Shown here piece after piece: positions 1-6,241 of a stretch of 6,241 nt of DNA (the stretch's first letter is position 1; every line of letters starts with the position of its first letter). Both the position numbers and the translations under genes were made by a program. This DNA comes from CAWUIH01 sp963922495 (GTDB lineage: Bacteria > Pseudomonadota > Gammaproteobacteria > Coxiellales > Coxiellaceae). The stretch spans positions 1 through 6,241 of the forward strand of contig CAWUIH010000080.1 of NCBI GenBank assembly GCA_963922495.1, read 5' to 3'. The notes under the pieces were generated by a model, which was not told where the DNA came from, did no database searches, and saw nothing but the letters and a program-made list of their open reading frames with translations.

Positions 1-2655
1 ATATAAAATATCAAGTTTTTTTCCAGAAGGTTCTGCCATGTAAAGATTGAGTGACTGTGCCTGATCAATCCATTTTTGACGACGCGATGCCGCCTCAACC
101 AACCAACGTGGCTCCACTTCAAAAGCAGTTGCATATAACTGTTTCAAATTGTCTGGAATGCGCTCAATTTTTTGTACACTACCATCAAAGTATTTCAGAT
201 CGTGAACCATTACATTATCCCACAACTTTAATTCTTTGAGGTCTTTAACGAGATAAGGGTTAATGACTGTAAATTCACCTGATAAATTCGATTTTACAAA
301 TAAATTTTGATACGTTGGCTCAATCGATTGTGAAATACCACAAATATTAGAAATAGTTGCAGTAGGTGCGATAGCCATGACATTAGAATTACGTATTCCA
401 TACTGCTTAATTTGTTGACGCAGGCTATCCCAATCCAGTGTTTGCGAGCTATCTTGTTCGAGATATTGCCCACGGCTCTGTTGCAATAATTCGATAGAAT
501 CAATCGGTAAAATACCTTGACTCCATAACGAGCCTTCGTAACTCTCGTAAGTACCCCGCTCTTTTGCTAATTCCATCGATGCGGTAATAGCGTGGTAACT
601 GATGTGCTCCATTGCATAGTCAGCAAATTCGACGGCGGCTTTAGACGCATAGGGAATTTTTTGTAAATAAAGTGCATCTTGAAATCCCATTAAACCCATC
701 CCAATAGGACGATGTTTAAAATTGGAATTGCGGGCTTGTGGAACGCTGTAATAATTAATATCAATGACATTATCCAACATTCTTACTGCAGTTTTTATAG
801 TTTTTGCAAGCTTTTGAGTATCCAGTTGCCCATCTTTTATATGATTGACCAAATTAATACTACCCAGATTACAAACTGCAATTTCATCTTTTGAAGTATT
901 TAAAGTAATTTCTGTACACAAATTAGAACTATGAATCACACCGGTATGTTGTTGTGGCGAACGTAAATTGCATGCATCCTTAAATGTTACCCAAGGGTGT
1001 CCTGTCTCAAAAAGCATACCGAGAATTTTACGCCATAAGGCAACCGCGGGGATTTTACGAGTGCGAATTTCCCCTCTTGCTGCACGTTGTTCGTGAGCAA
1101 GATATGCTGTCTCAAACTCCTCACCGTAAATATCATGCAAATCGGGAGTTTCATCGGGTGAAAATAGTGACCATTCGCCACTTTCAAAAACACGCTTCAT
1201 GAATAAGTCCGGTATCCAATTGGCAGTGTTCATATCGTGGGTGCGCCGTCTATCATCACCGGTGTTCTTACGTAATTCTAAAAATTCTTCGATGTCCATG
1301 TGCCAGGTTTCCAAATAAGCACAAACCGCACCTTTACGTTTACCACCCTGGTTCACCGCAATAGCTGTAGCATCCGCAACATTAAGAAAAGGCACAACAC
1401 CCAGTGACTTACCATTAGTGCCACGAATATAAGCCCCCATAGCGCGAACTGGAGTCCAGTCATTGCCAAGCCCACCAGCATATTTAGACAACATAGCGTT
1501 ATCGCGTAACGCACCATAAATCCCATCTAAACTGTCGGAAACAGTCGTCAAAAAGCAACTCGATAACTGTGGAAATACTGTGCCAGAATTAAATAAAGTT
1601 GGCGTTGAGCTCATAAAGTCAAATGTTGATAGCAGATTGTAAAATTCAATTGCGCGTTCGGTGCGTTGTTCTCCTTCACATTCGGCTAAGCCCATAGCAA
1701 CGCGCATAAAAAATACCTGCGGTAACTCAATGCGAATATCTTTATGGTGAATAAAATAACGATCTACTAGTGTTTGCAAGCTCAGGTAAGTAAATAAGTG
1801 ATCGCGTTCTGGCTTAATTGCGGCAGCTAAACGATCTAAATCGAACCCCAGTAATTTTTCATCGAGATGATCGGTTTTGATGCCTTGCGTAATAAACTCT
1901 TTAAACCCTAAACTATAGTAATCAACAATATCATTGCGTATTAGATCGTGTGAAATACTAAGGCCGCTGAGCACTTCACCGTATAAATCTTGCAGCAATA
2001 AGCGTGCTGCAACGAAACTATAATTAGGTTCTAATTCAATCAGGGTGCGAGCAGACATTACGAGTGCTTTGTAGACGTCACGCAATGCCACACCATCGAA
2101 TAAGTTATTTCTAGTTTCTTCTAGAATTTTTTCAGGTTGCACATCGGAAAGATTAAAGCAGGCATTGTGAACAATGCGAGTTAGCCAAGTGAGGTCTAGT
2201 GGTTTTTTAGCACCGTCATCCAATACAACCCTGATACCATTTGAAACTATAGAACGTTCATCAGTTGAGGTACCACGCTGTTTATGACGCTCCTCACGAT
2301 AAAGCACGTAAGAACGGGCAACCTTACGCAAACCCGCGTGCATTAAAGCCAATTCCACTTTGTCTTGAATGGCTTCAATATGAAGCATACCGCCGGAGGG
2401 CCAGCGTTGATGCAATAAACTAATTATTTCATCGCTTAAGTGAGTCACGACATCATGGACTCGATCGGAACTATTAGCACTTTCTCCCTCTACAGCCAGA
2501 AAAGCTTTTTTCATCGCAATACGAATGCGTTCTGGCTCAAACCCAACCACTCGACCATCGCGTTTGATGACATACAGTTGACCAGGTTCAATAGCAATAT
2601 GGTCAACTCGCTGTTCGACAACGCTGTTGTTTGGGTTTCGACTCTCTGTTTTCAT
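1..2655 (-). CDS. nrdA: Class I ribonucleoside-diphosphate reductase, alpha (large) subunit; 3' end outside window
   Basis: Reduces ribonucleoside diphosphates to deoxyribonucleotides in the cytoplasm, together with the radical-carrying beta subunit NrdB. An uninterrupted minus-strand frame gives 885 residues and is open at the left edge. Residues 28-123 form an ATP-cone (VIKRDGR at 29-35, ending YVLYREER). Residues about 141-221 look like a second, degenerate cone, as in the Pseudomonas-type enzyme. The catalytic barrel follows: C367 (SSCFL) and C595 (AVCNLGSINL) match the redox cysteine pair of E. coli C225/C462, and N578, C580 and E582 (SNLCTEI) match N437/C439/E441. APTATISNICG is also present. 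The missing tail, probably 60-80 residues, should carry the two radical-transfer tyrosines and the CxxC pair. The ATG at 2655-2653 is chosen because AGGAG lies 5 nt upstream and the ATP-cone follows directly. No intein or frameshift is seen. nrdB may lie downstream, beyond the left edge. Family assignment is near certain. Confidence 0.97.
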   Translation of the reverse strand, partial: MKTESRNPNNSVVEQRVDHIAIEPGQLYVIKRDGRVVGFEPERIRIAMKKAFLAVEGESANSSDRVHDVVTHLSDEIISLLHQRWPSGGMLHIEAIQDKVELALMHAGLRKVARSYVLYREERHKQRGTSTDERSIVSNGIRVVLDDGAKKPLDLTWLTRIVHNACFNLSDVQPEKILEETRNNLFDGVALRDVYKALVMSARTLIELEPNYSFVAARLLLQDLYGEVLSGLSISHDLIRNDIVDYYSLGFKEFITQGIKTDHLDEKLLGFDLDRLAAAIKPERDHLFTYLSLQTLVDRYFIHHKDIRIELPQVFFMRVAMGLAECEGEQRTERAIEFYNLLSTFDFMSSTPTLFNSGTVFPQLSSCFLTTVSDSLDGIYGALRDNAMLSKYAGGLGNDWTPVRAMGAYIRGTNGKSLGVVPFLNVADATAIAVNQGGKRKGAVCAYLETWHMDIEEFLELRKNTGDDRRRTHDMNTANWIPDLFMKRVFESGEWSLFSPDETPDLHDIYGEEFETAYLAHEQRAARGEIRTRKIPAVALWRKILGMLFETGHPWVTFKDACNLRSPQQHTGVIHSSNLCTEITLNTSKDEIAVCNLGSINLVNHIKDGQLDTQKLAKTIKTAVRMLDNVIDINYYSVPQARNSNFKHRPIGMGLMGFQDALYLQKIPYASKAAVEFADYAMEHISYHAITASMELAKERGTYESYEGSLWSQGILPIDSIELLQQSRGQYLEQDSSQTLDWDSLRQQIKQYGIRNSNVMAIAPTATISNICGISQSIEPTYQNLFVKSNLSGEFTVINPYLVKDLKELKLWDNVMVHDLKYFDGSVQKIERIPDNLKQLYATAFEVEPRWLVEAASRRQKWIDQAQSLNLYMAEPSGKKLDILY

Positions 2656-2660
2656 CTCTG

Positions 2661-2665
2661 CTCCT
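2661..2665 (-). promoter_or_regulatory. Shine-Dalgarno site of nrdA
   Basis: On the minus strand this reads AGGAG, five bases before the ATG at 2655. It supports that ATG as the nrdA start. Confidence 0.75.
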
Positions 2666-2771
2666 GAATAAAATTAGATCTCGATTGACTTACAATAACC
2701 AGTAATTAGGAACAAATATTTGGCTAGCATTCGGTTGCAAGGCATGAGATTGACATCCTTAACTAATCGTA

Positions 2772-2801
2772 ATTATCCCTTTAAAACCCAACATATGGGC
2801 A
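2772..2801 (-). promoter_or_regulatory. Candidate nrdA promoter A
   Basis: On the minus strand, GATAAT (2777-2772) matches the -10 consensus at 5 of 6 positions, and TGCCCA (2801-2796) is a weak -35 (3 of 6) with an 18-nt spacer. The proximal NrdR box covers the -35 and part of the spacer. Transcription would start near 2765, giving a leader of about 110 nt. It competes with candidate B and is equally supported by sequence. Confidence 0.35.
2786..2801. promoter_or_regulatory. NrdR box, proximal (weaker match)
   Basis: ACCCAACATATGGGCA lies exactly 31 bp from the distal box, about three helical turns. It keeps the AT-rich centre, the C at position 4 and the G at position 13, and matches about 9 of 16 consensus positions. 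It is itself an imperfect palindrome (CCCA, 5 nt, TGGG). Alone it would be unconvincing; the exact spacing to the strong box is what supports it. Confidence 0.55.
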
Positions 2802-2808
2802 TTTCAGT

Positions 2809-2837
2809 TTTATAAGACACAAGATAGTGTGTTTTGA
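2809..2837 (-). promoter_or_regulatory. Candidate nrdA promoter B
   Basis: On the minus strand, TATAAA (2814-2809) matches the -10 consensus at 5 of 6 positions, with a poor -35, TCAAAA (2837-2832), at a 17-nt spacer. The strong NrdR box fills the spacer almost exactly, which is attractive for a repressed promoter. The -35 is weak, as is common where activators help. Confidence 0.35.
2817..2832. promoter_or_regulatory. NrdR box, distal (strong match)
   Basis: ACACAAGATAGTGTGT matches the NrdR consensus acaCwAtATaTwGtgt at 14 of 16 positions, including the C at position 4 and G at position 13. NrdR is the zinc-finger/ATP-cone repressor of ribonucleotide reductase operons and binds pairs of such boxes. 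This site lies upstream of nrdA and 31 bp from a second box, which is the classic arrangement. It sits in the spacer of one candidate nrdA promoter, where bound repressor would block RNA polymerase. Confidence 0.75.
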
Positions 2838-2854
2838 TGTGAATTGCAAGAGGG

Positions 2855-2888
2855 GCAACCTGAGGAAATCCTGTGCGCAACCTGTGGA
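2855..2888 (+). repeat. Pair of 12-bp direct repeats at 22-bp pitch
   Basis: GCAACCTGAGGA (2855-2866) and GCAACCTGTGGA (2877-2888) differ at one base and start 22 bp apart, two turns of the helix, so both present the same face to a bound protein. CCTGTG is also repeated 11 bp apart (2870-2875 and 2881-2886). TGTGGATTT (2883-2891) matches the reversed DnaA box TGTGGATAA at 7 of 9 positions, and TGTGCGCAA (2872-2880) is a similarly weak match. The repeats are seen directly; a regulatory role upstream of nrdA or rppH is inferred. Confidence 0.5.
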
Positions 2889-2900
2889 TTTTTTATGTTT

Positions 2901-2906
2901 TATAGT
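2901..2906 (+). promoter_or_regulatory. Possible -10 element for rppH-ptsP
   Basis: TATAGT matches the -10 consensus at 5 of 6 positions and would start transcription near 2912, about 60 nt before rppH. No acceptable -35 lies 16-18 nt upstream and there is no extended TG, so this is only a candidate. The T-rich tract just before it is common in promoters but not specific. Confidence 0.25.
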
Positions 2907-2973
2907 TATCAGTAAGTTAGATAAAAGAGTTAATCTAGTTGATGGAAATCGCTAGCAATGAAACAATGGGCTT

Positions 2974-3468
2974 ATGATAGAAAGTGTAATCGATAATAAT
3001 GGATTCCGTTTAAATGTTGGAATTGTTTTAATCAATCGTAAGGGGCAAGTATTTTGGGGACATCGTGTGCGTTCACGACATGCATGGCAGTTTCCGCAGG
3101 GTGGTTTGTTGCCGAAGGAGAAACCCATCGTTGGGATGTATCGAGAATTATTGGAAGAAGTTGGGTTGAATGCAAAAGATGTCACTTGTTTGGGCGAAAG
3201 TTGTGATTGGTACAATTACTACCTACCCAAAAATCGACGAAGATTAGAAAATAGTCATAATTTTTGTGTGGGACAACGACAAAAATGGTTTTTGTTGCGG
3301 CTAGAATCGCAAGATAGCCAAATACATCTGGATCATTCAAGTCAGCCTGAATTTGATACTTGGCGATGGGTGGAATATTGGTATCCAATCAAGCATATTA
3401 TCTTTTTTAAACGAAACGTTTATCGTTCAGTATTAAAAGAGTTTGAGGAGCTTATTGTCGATGCTTAA
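2974..3468 (+). CDS. rppH: RNA 5'-pyrophosphohydrolase (Nudix family)
   Basis: RppH (also NudH/YgdP) removes pyrophosphate from the 5' end of transcripts and so exposes them to RNase E decay; it can also split dinucleoside polyphosphates. The 164-residue protein is close to the usual length. The Nudix box is complete at residues 43-65 (G-x5-E-x7-RELLEEVGL), with metal-binding glutamates E58, E61 and E62. Family signatures surround it: GFRLNVGIV at 10-18, AWQFPQGG at 37-44, GQRQKWFLL, PEFDTWRWV, YWYP and FFKRNVYR. The ATG at 2974 places the N-terminus a few residues before the conserved D-x-x-G-[YF]-R start. Its ribosome binding site is poor (only GGG, 3 nt upstream), suggesting modest expression or coupling. 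The gene diverges from nrdA, and its last 8 nt overlap ptsP, the partner it has in E. coli and many gammaproteobacteria. Confidence 0.95.
   Translation: MIESVIDNNGFRLNVGIVLINRKGQVFWGHRVRSRHAWQFPQGGLLPKEKPIVGMYRELLEEVGLNAKDVTCLGESCDWYNYYLPKNRRRLENSHNFCVGQRQKWFLLRLESQDSQIHLDHSSQPEFDTWRWVEYWYPIKHIIFFKRNVYRSVLKEFEELIVDA
3445..3450 (+). promoter_or_regulatory. Shine-Dalgarno site of ptsP, inside rppH
   Basis: GAGGAG ends 10 nt before the ATG at 3461. It decides the ptsP start: the in-frame TTG at 3443 would begin just before this site and has none of its own. Ribosomes finishing rppH pass over it, so the two genes are likely translationally coupled. Confidence 0.65.
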
Positions 3469-5731
3469 AATTCTGCGTCAAATTGCACAAGAGGTCAATT
3501 CTGCTCCCAACTTGTCGCGCGCGTTGGAACTGGTTGTCAAACGTCTGTGCGAAGTATTACCCGCTGATGCAAGTAGCATTTTTGTTTGCGATCATGCACA
3601 TGCTGAGTATCTACTTATGGCAACTCAAGGTTTGAATATTAAGCAAGTGGGTAAATTACGAATCAGATTCGGACAAGGTTTGATCGGATTGGTTGCGGAA
3701 CGGGAAGAACCTATCAATTTAGACAACGCGCAACTCCACGTCCAATTTAAGAAAAGATCCATTTTAGCCGAAGAAGAATTCCACGCTTATCTCGGTATCC
3801 CGATTATCGAAAAACGCGAATTATTAGGCATATTAGTAGTGCAGCAACGTCGTAGTGGTTATTTCTCCGAAGAAGAAGAAGCTTTTTGTATCACACTAGC
3901 CATTCATTTAGCTTCCGCGATCGCGCGAGCTAGTGCTAAAGGCGCGCTCGAAGAACTAAACAAGAAAAAACGCGGTCGCAGAGCGCCTACAGTACTCAAC
4001 GGGGTATCAGGTTCTTCAGGCGTGGTCATTGGTCAAGGTATGGTGATTTTTCCACAAGCAGATTTAGAAGCCGTACCAGATCAGATTATTGAAGATATCA
4101 ATGCAGAAATTGCTGATTTTGAAAGTGCGTTACTACAAGCCCGTGTTGAAATTCACCAACTGCAAACGCGTGCTAAATCATCGCTGAATGTTGCCGAAAA
4201 TGCACTATTTGACGCCTATTTGCGCCTATTAGATAGTCGTACATTTATCAACGAGGTGATTAGCCACATCAACAATGGGCAATGGGCTCAAGGTGCGCTC
4301 AAGCGTGTGATTCGCAAACATGTACTCCATTTTGAATCGCTCGAAGATATATATCTAAAGGAACGTGCTGCTGATTTTCGTGATTTAGGGCGGCGCATCT
4401 TAGCACATTTACAATCCGAAGAAAGGGAAGAGCTTGAATATCCTAAAAAGACCATCTTAGTGAGCGAAGAGGTGACTGCCACATCGTTGATGGAAGTTCC
4501 AGAAGGACGTTTGGTAGGCATTATTTCAGGCGCAGGTTCAAGCAACTCACACGTTGCGATATTAGCCAGAGCATTGGGTTTGCCGGCCGTAATGGGGGTT
4601 AGCGGCACCCCTCTGGAAAAACTTTCTGGTAAAGAGTTGGTTCTCGATGGCTACAACGGTGCTATTTATATTTCGCCTTCGAGCGAAGTCAAAAAGGAAT
4701 TTCGTGCATTAGCAGAAGAAGAAGAGGAGTTAGATGAAGAATTGACTGCACTACGTGACTTACCTGCAGAAACCACTGACGGTCATGCTGTTGCACTGTA
4801 TGTGAACACAGGTCTTGCCATAGAGGGCGGCTTATCTCTCAGCGTAGGGGCCGAAGGCGTTGGTTTATATCGCACCGAAATGCCATTTATGATTCGAGAC
4901 CGTTTTCCCAGCGAGGAAGAGCAACGTATCATGTACCGACAGTTGCTTAACACCTTCGCACCACGCCCCGTAATCATGCGTACTTTAGATATCGGCGGCG
5001 ATAAATCATTACCCTACTTTACAATTCAGGAAGATAACCCATTCTTAGGTTGGCGTGGTATTCGCGTCACCTTAGATCATCCTGAAATATTTCTACAACA
5101 AGTTCGTGCCATGCTGCAAGCTAGCGCAGGACTGAACAATTTGTCTATTTTACTACCAATGATCAGTTCGCTACACGAAGTGGAATTGGCAATCCGCCTG
5201 ATCAATCAAGCCTATGGTGAGATGTTGGAGGAAGGCATCGAGGTAGAAATGCCACCGATAGGATTGATGATAGAGGTTCCTGCTGCTGTCTACCAAGCAC
5301 AGCAATTAGCAGAACGTGTCGATTTTTTATCGGTGGGTAGTAATGATTTGATTCAATATCTATTAGCTGTTGATCGAAACAACCCTCGTGTTGCCAATTT
5401 ATATGACGGCTTGCATCCTGCGGTATTGCAATCGCTTGCGCACGTCGTCAAAGGTGTACATAAAGCTGGCAAACCCATCAGTATTTGTGGCGAAATGGCT
5501 GGTGATCCCATAGCAGTAGTACTATTGTTAGCTCTGGGTTTCGACACATTAAGCATGAACGCACGAATACTCCCACGTGTAAAATGGGTGATACGAAGTT
5601 TTTCGATGGAACAAGCTAAAGTATTACTGGATGAAATGATTAAAATGGACGATCCCAAAGATGTTCGCTTACACCTAGAAAGTGCTCTAGAAGAAGTCGG
5701 GCTTGGCAGCTTGATTCGCGCAGGTCGGTGA
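3461..5731 (+). CDS. ptsP: Phosphoenolpyruvate-protein phosphotransferase of the nitrogen PTS (enzyme I-Ntr)
   Basis: PtsP autophosphorylates on a histidine from PEP and passes the phosphate to NPr (PtsO) and then EIIA-Ntr (PtsN), a cytoplasmic regulatory relay tied to nitrogen status and potassium. The 756-residue protein is near the 748 of E. coli. Order: GAF sensor domain, about 10-155 (ending in GIPIIEKRELLGILVVQQR and the helix after it), which in the family senses glutamine and 2-oxoglutarate; NPr-binding N domain, about 177-300; swivelling His domain, about 325-400, with phospho-acceptor H364 in SSNSHVAI; PEP-binding barrel, about 425-720, with R471 (GLYRTE), R507 (MRTLDIGGDK), GSNDLIQY at 626-633 and catalytic C676 (ICGEMAGDP). 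A run of five glutamates (419-423) marks the hinge before the barrel. The ATG at 3461 is preferred over TTG 3443 because the family N-terminus begins here and GAGGAG precedes it. The gene ends in tandem stops, TGA TAA. The GAF domain excludes sugar-PTS PtsI. Confidence 0.96.
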   Translation: MLKILRQIAQEVNSAPNLSRALELVVKRLCEVLPADASSIFVCDHAHAEYLLMATQGLNIKQVGKLRIRFGQGLIGLVAEREEPINLDNAQLHVQFKKRSILAEEEFHAYLGIPIIEKRELLGILVVQQRRSGYFSEEEEAFCITLAIHLASAIARASAKGALEELNKKKRGRRAPTVLNGVSGSSGVVIGQGMVIFPQADLEAVPDQIIEDINAEIADFESALLQARVEIHQLQTRAKSSLNVAENALFDAYLRLLDSRTFINEVISHINNGQWAQGALKRVIRKHVLHFESLEDIYLKERAADFRDLGRRILAHLQSEEREELEYPKKTILVSEEVTATSLMEVPEGRLVGIISGAGSSNSHVAILARALGLPAVMGVSGTPLEKLSGKELVLDGYNGAIYISPSSEVKKEFRALAEEEEELDEELTALRDLPAETTDGHAVALYVNTGLAIEGGLSLSVGAEGVGLYRTEMPFMIRDRFPSEEEQRIMYRQLLNTFAPRPVIMRTLDIGGDKSLPYFTIQEDNPFLGWRGIRVTLDHPEIFLQQVRAMLQASAGLNNLSILLPMISSLHEVELAIRLINQAYGEMLEEGIEVEMPPIGLMIEVPAAVYQAQQLAERVDFLSVGSNDLIQYLLAVDRNNPRVANLYDGLHPAVLQSLAHVVKGVHKAGKPISICGEMAGDPIAVVLLLALGFDTLSMNARILPRVKWVIRSFSMEQAKVLLDEMIKMDDPKDVRLHLESALEEVGLGSLIRAGR

Positions 5732-5747
5732 TAATTGGATTGAAAAT

Positions 5748-6191
5748 ATGAACTTTGAATACATTTGCGTTGCTTATTTCTCGTTGGGTCTATTTGTGGG
5801 ACTTGCTGCAGGAGTGTTAGGTATTGGTGGCGGCATATTAGTCGTACCTGGTCTCACTTGGCTGTTTGAGTCCCAACATTTTCCAAATAACCTTATTTTG
5901 CATTTTGCAATTGGCACCTCATTTGCAATTATGCTGATCACTTCTTCCCGCGGAATTTTGAGTCATTTGAAATACAAGTTACCGATTTGGGAAGCATTCC
6001 ACCCCTATTTGATCGGACTGGTGGCGGGCGTCGTAGGCGGTGGAATTGTTACACATCATTTACATAGCCACGTCATTTCAATCATTTTTGGCTGCTTTGT
6101 TGTGATCATCGGCTGCTATATGCTGATTGGATTTGAGTTAAAGCCGCTATATTATCGATTATCACATCGCAAATTGGTGATATTTGGGTAA
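5748..6191 (+). CDS. TSUP (TauE/SafE) family membrane transporter, N-terminal half only; possibly truncated
   Basis: TSUP proteins are inner-membrane transporters, several linked to export or uptake of sulfur-containing or organic anions; the substrate here cannot be told. Full members have about 250-270 residues built from two repeats. This frame gives 147 residues and only the first repeat: GLAAGVLGIGGGILVVP (18-34) carries the family's GxGGG-x-x-x-VP motif, followed by hydrophobic segments around 50-71 (IGTSFAIMLITSS), 86-105 and 109-129, and a basic loop with KP near 132. The matching second GxGGG motif is absent. The start ATG lies 16 nt after ptsP, with a weak GGA 8 nt upstream, so it is probably co-transcribed. 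The same family occupies this place after ptsP in Pseudomonas (recalled, not searched). The stop at 6189-6191 falls where the second repeat should begin. The gene may therefore be a disrupted remnant or a genuine half-size protein. Confidence 0.75.
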   Translation: MNFEYICVAYFSLGLFVGLAAGVLGIGGGILVVPGLTWLFESQHFPNNLILHFAIGTSFAIMLITSSRGILSHLKYKLPIWEAFHPYLIGLVAGVVGGGIVTHHLHSHVISIIFGCFVVIIGCYMLIGFELKPLYYRLSHRKLVIFG

Positions 6192-6218
6192 GCCCTCGAG
6201 AATCTCCCCCTTACATGG

Positions 6219-6236
6219 GATAAAATTATTTTTATC
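6219..6236. repeat. AT-rich perfect inverted repeat
   Basis: GATAAAA-TTAT-TTTTATC is a perfect 7-bp inverted repeat with a 4-base centre, 27 bp after the TSUP stop. It has almost no GC, so it would make a weak terminator. Its outer GATAA/TTATC ends loosely resemble a Fur or other dimeric-repressor site for a gene beyond the right edge. Which role, if any, cannot be settled from this window. Confidence 0.4.
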
Positions 6237-6241
6237 ATGAG

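Larger units (their letters stand above)
2656..2973. other. Divergent nrdA/rppH intergenic region, 318 bp
   Basis: AT-rich non-coding stretch separating two genes that point away from each other, so it must hold promoters for both. Going right from nrdA it contains the nrdA ribosome binding site, about 100 bp without recognised signals, two candidate minus-strand promoters, a pair of NrdR boxes (2786-2801 and 2817-2832), a 12-bp direct repeat (2855-2866 and 2877-2888), and an A/T-rich stretch with a possible plus-strand -10 element. I see no tRNA, conserved RNA or GC-rich hairpin followed by a T-run. None of the short frames inside it looks like a gene. Confidence 0.8.

Noticed and set aside
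1..2655. Intein or intron inside nrdA, a frequent insertion site in this family
   Set aside because: The conserved motifs run on without any inserted block containing splicing or homing-endonuclease signatures; the extra length is at the second ATP-cone.
51..2667. Several short frames of 60-75 codons on the plus strand and in other minus-strand frames across this stretch
   Set aside because: All lie inside the continuous NrdA frame on the minus strand, whose motifs and catalytic residues are intact; the short frames have no recognisable motifs.
2860..2900. Possible rho-independent terminator ending in the T-run at 2889-2894
   Set aside because: The only hairpin nearby (AGGA-AA-TCCT) has a 4-bp stem and is not next to the T-run; both flanking genes point away, so no terminator is needed here.
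4288..5658. Minus-strand frames of 64-106 codons opposite ptsP
   Set aside because: They are antisense shadows of the conserved PtsP domains, with compositions typical of reversed coding sequence and no ribosome sites or family motifs.
6187..6241. Rescue of the TSUP gene by a single-base frameshift near its stop
   Set aside because: The alternate frames end at stops or read without the expected second GxGGG-type motif within the available bases.
1..6241. Mobile element, CRISPR array, defence island or other novel system
   Set aside because: No transposase or integrase frames, no terminal inverted repeats with target duplications, no regularly spaced long repeats; the genes are ordinary core metabolism and regulation.

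Overview
This window reads as a chromosomal segment of a low-GC gammaproteobacterium. RppH, PtsP and the tandem-cone NrdA all read as gammaproteobacterial versions, and the order rppH-ptsP-TSUP transporter resembles what is known from Pseudomonas and related genera. A Legionella/Coxiella-like lineage would fit the base composition and protein flavour, but that placement is inference from protein style and not a database match.

Layout. Positions 1-2655, minus strand, are one long gene that runs off the left edge: the large subunit of class I ribonucleotide reductase (nrdA). It has all active-site residues up to residue 885 and lacks only its C-terminal tail within this window. Positions 2656-2973 are a 318-bp divergent intergenic region. 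It holds a convincing pair of NrdR boxes exactly 31 bp apart, candidate nrdA promoters overlapping them, and a 12-bp direct repeat at 22-bp pitch with weak DnaA-box resemblance. Positions 2974-3468, plus strand, are rppH (Nudix RNA pyrophosphohydrolase). It overlaps by 8 nt with ptsP (3461-5731), the GAF-containing enzyme I of the nitrogen phosphotransferase system. At 5748-6191 there is only the first half of a TSUP (TauE/SafE-like) membrane transporter, which ends at a stop codon. The last 50 bases hold a small AT-rich perfect palindrome and no recognisable continuation of the transporter.

How the genes work together. nrdA supplies deoxynucleotides and appears to be under NrdR control through the shared divergent promoter region. 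rppH and ptsP form a translationally coupled pair: one starts 5'-end-dependent mRNA decay, the other feeds phosphate from PEP into the regulatory PTS-Ntr chain according to nitrogen status. The TSUP gene follows ptsP at 16 nt and is probably co-transcribed.

I see no mobile element, CRISPR array, RNA gene or defence-like system. The window is mostly ordinary core genome. The points most worth following up are the regulatory architecture of the nrdA/rppH intergenic region and the half-length transporter.
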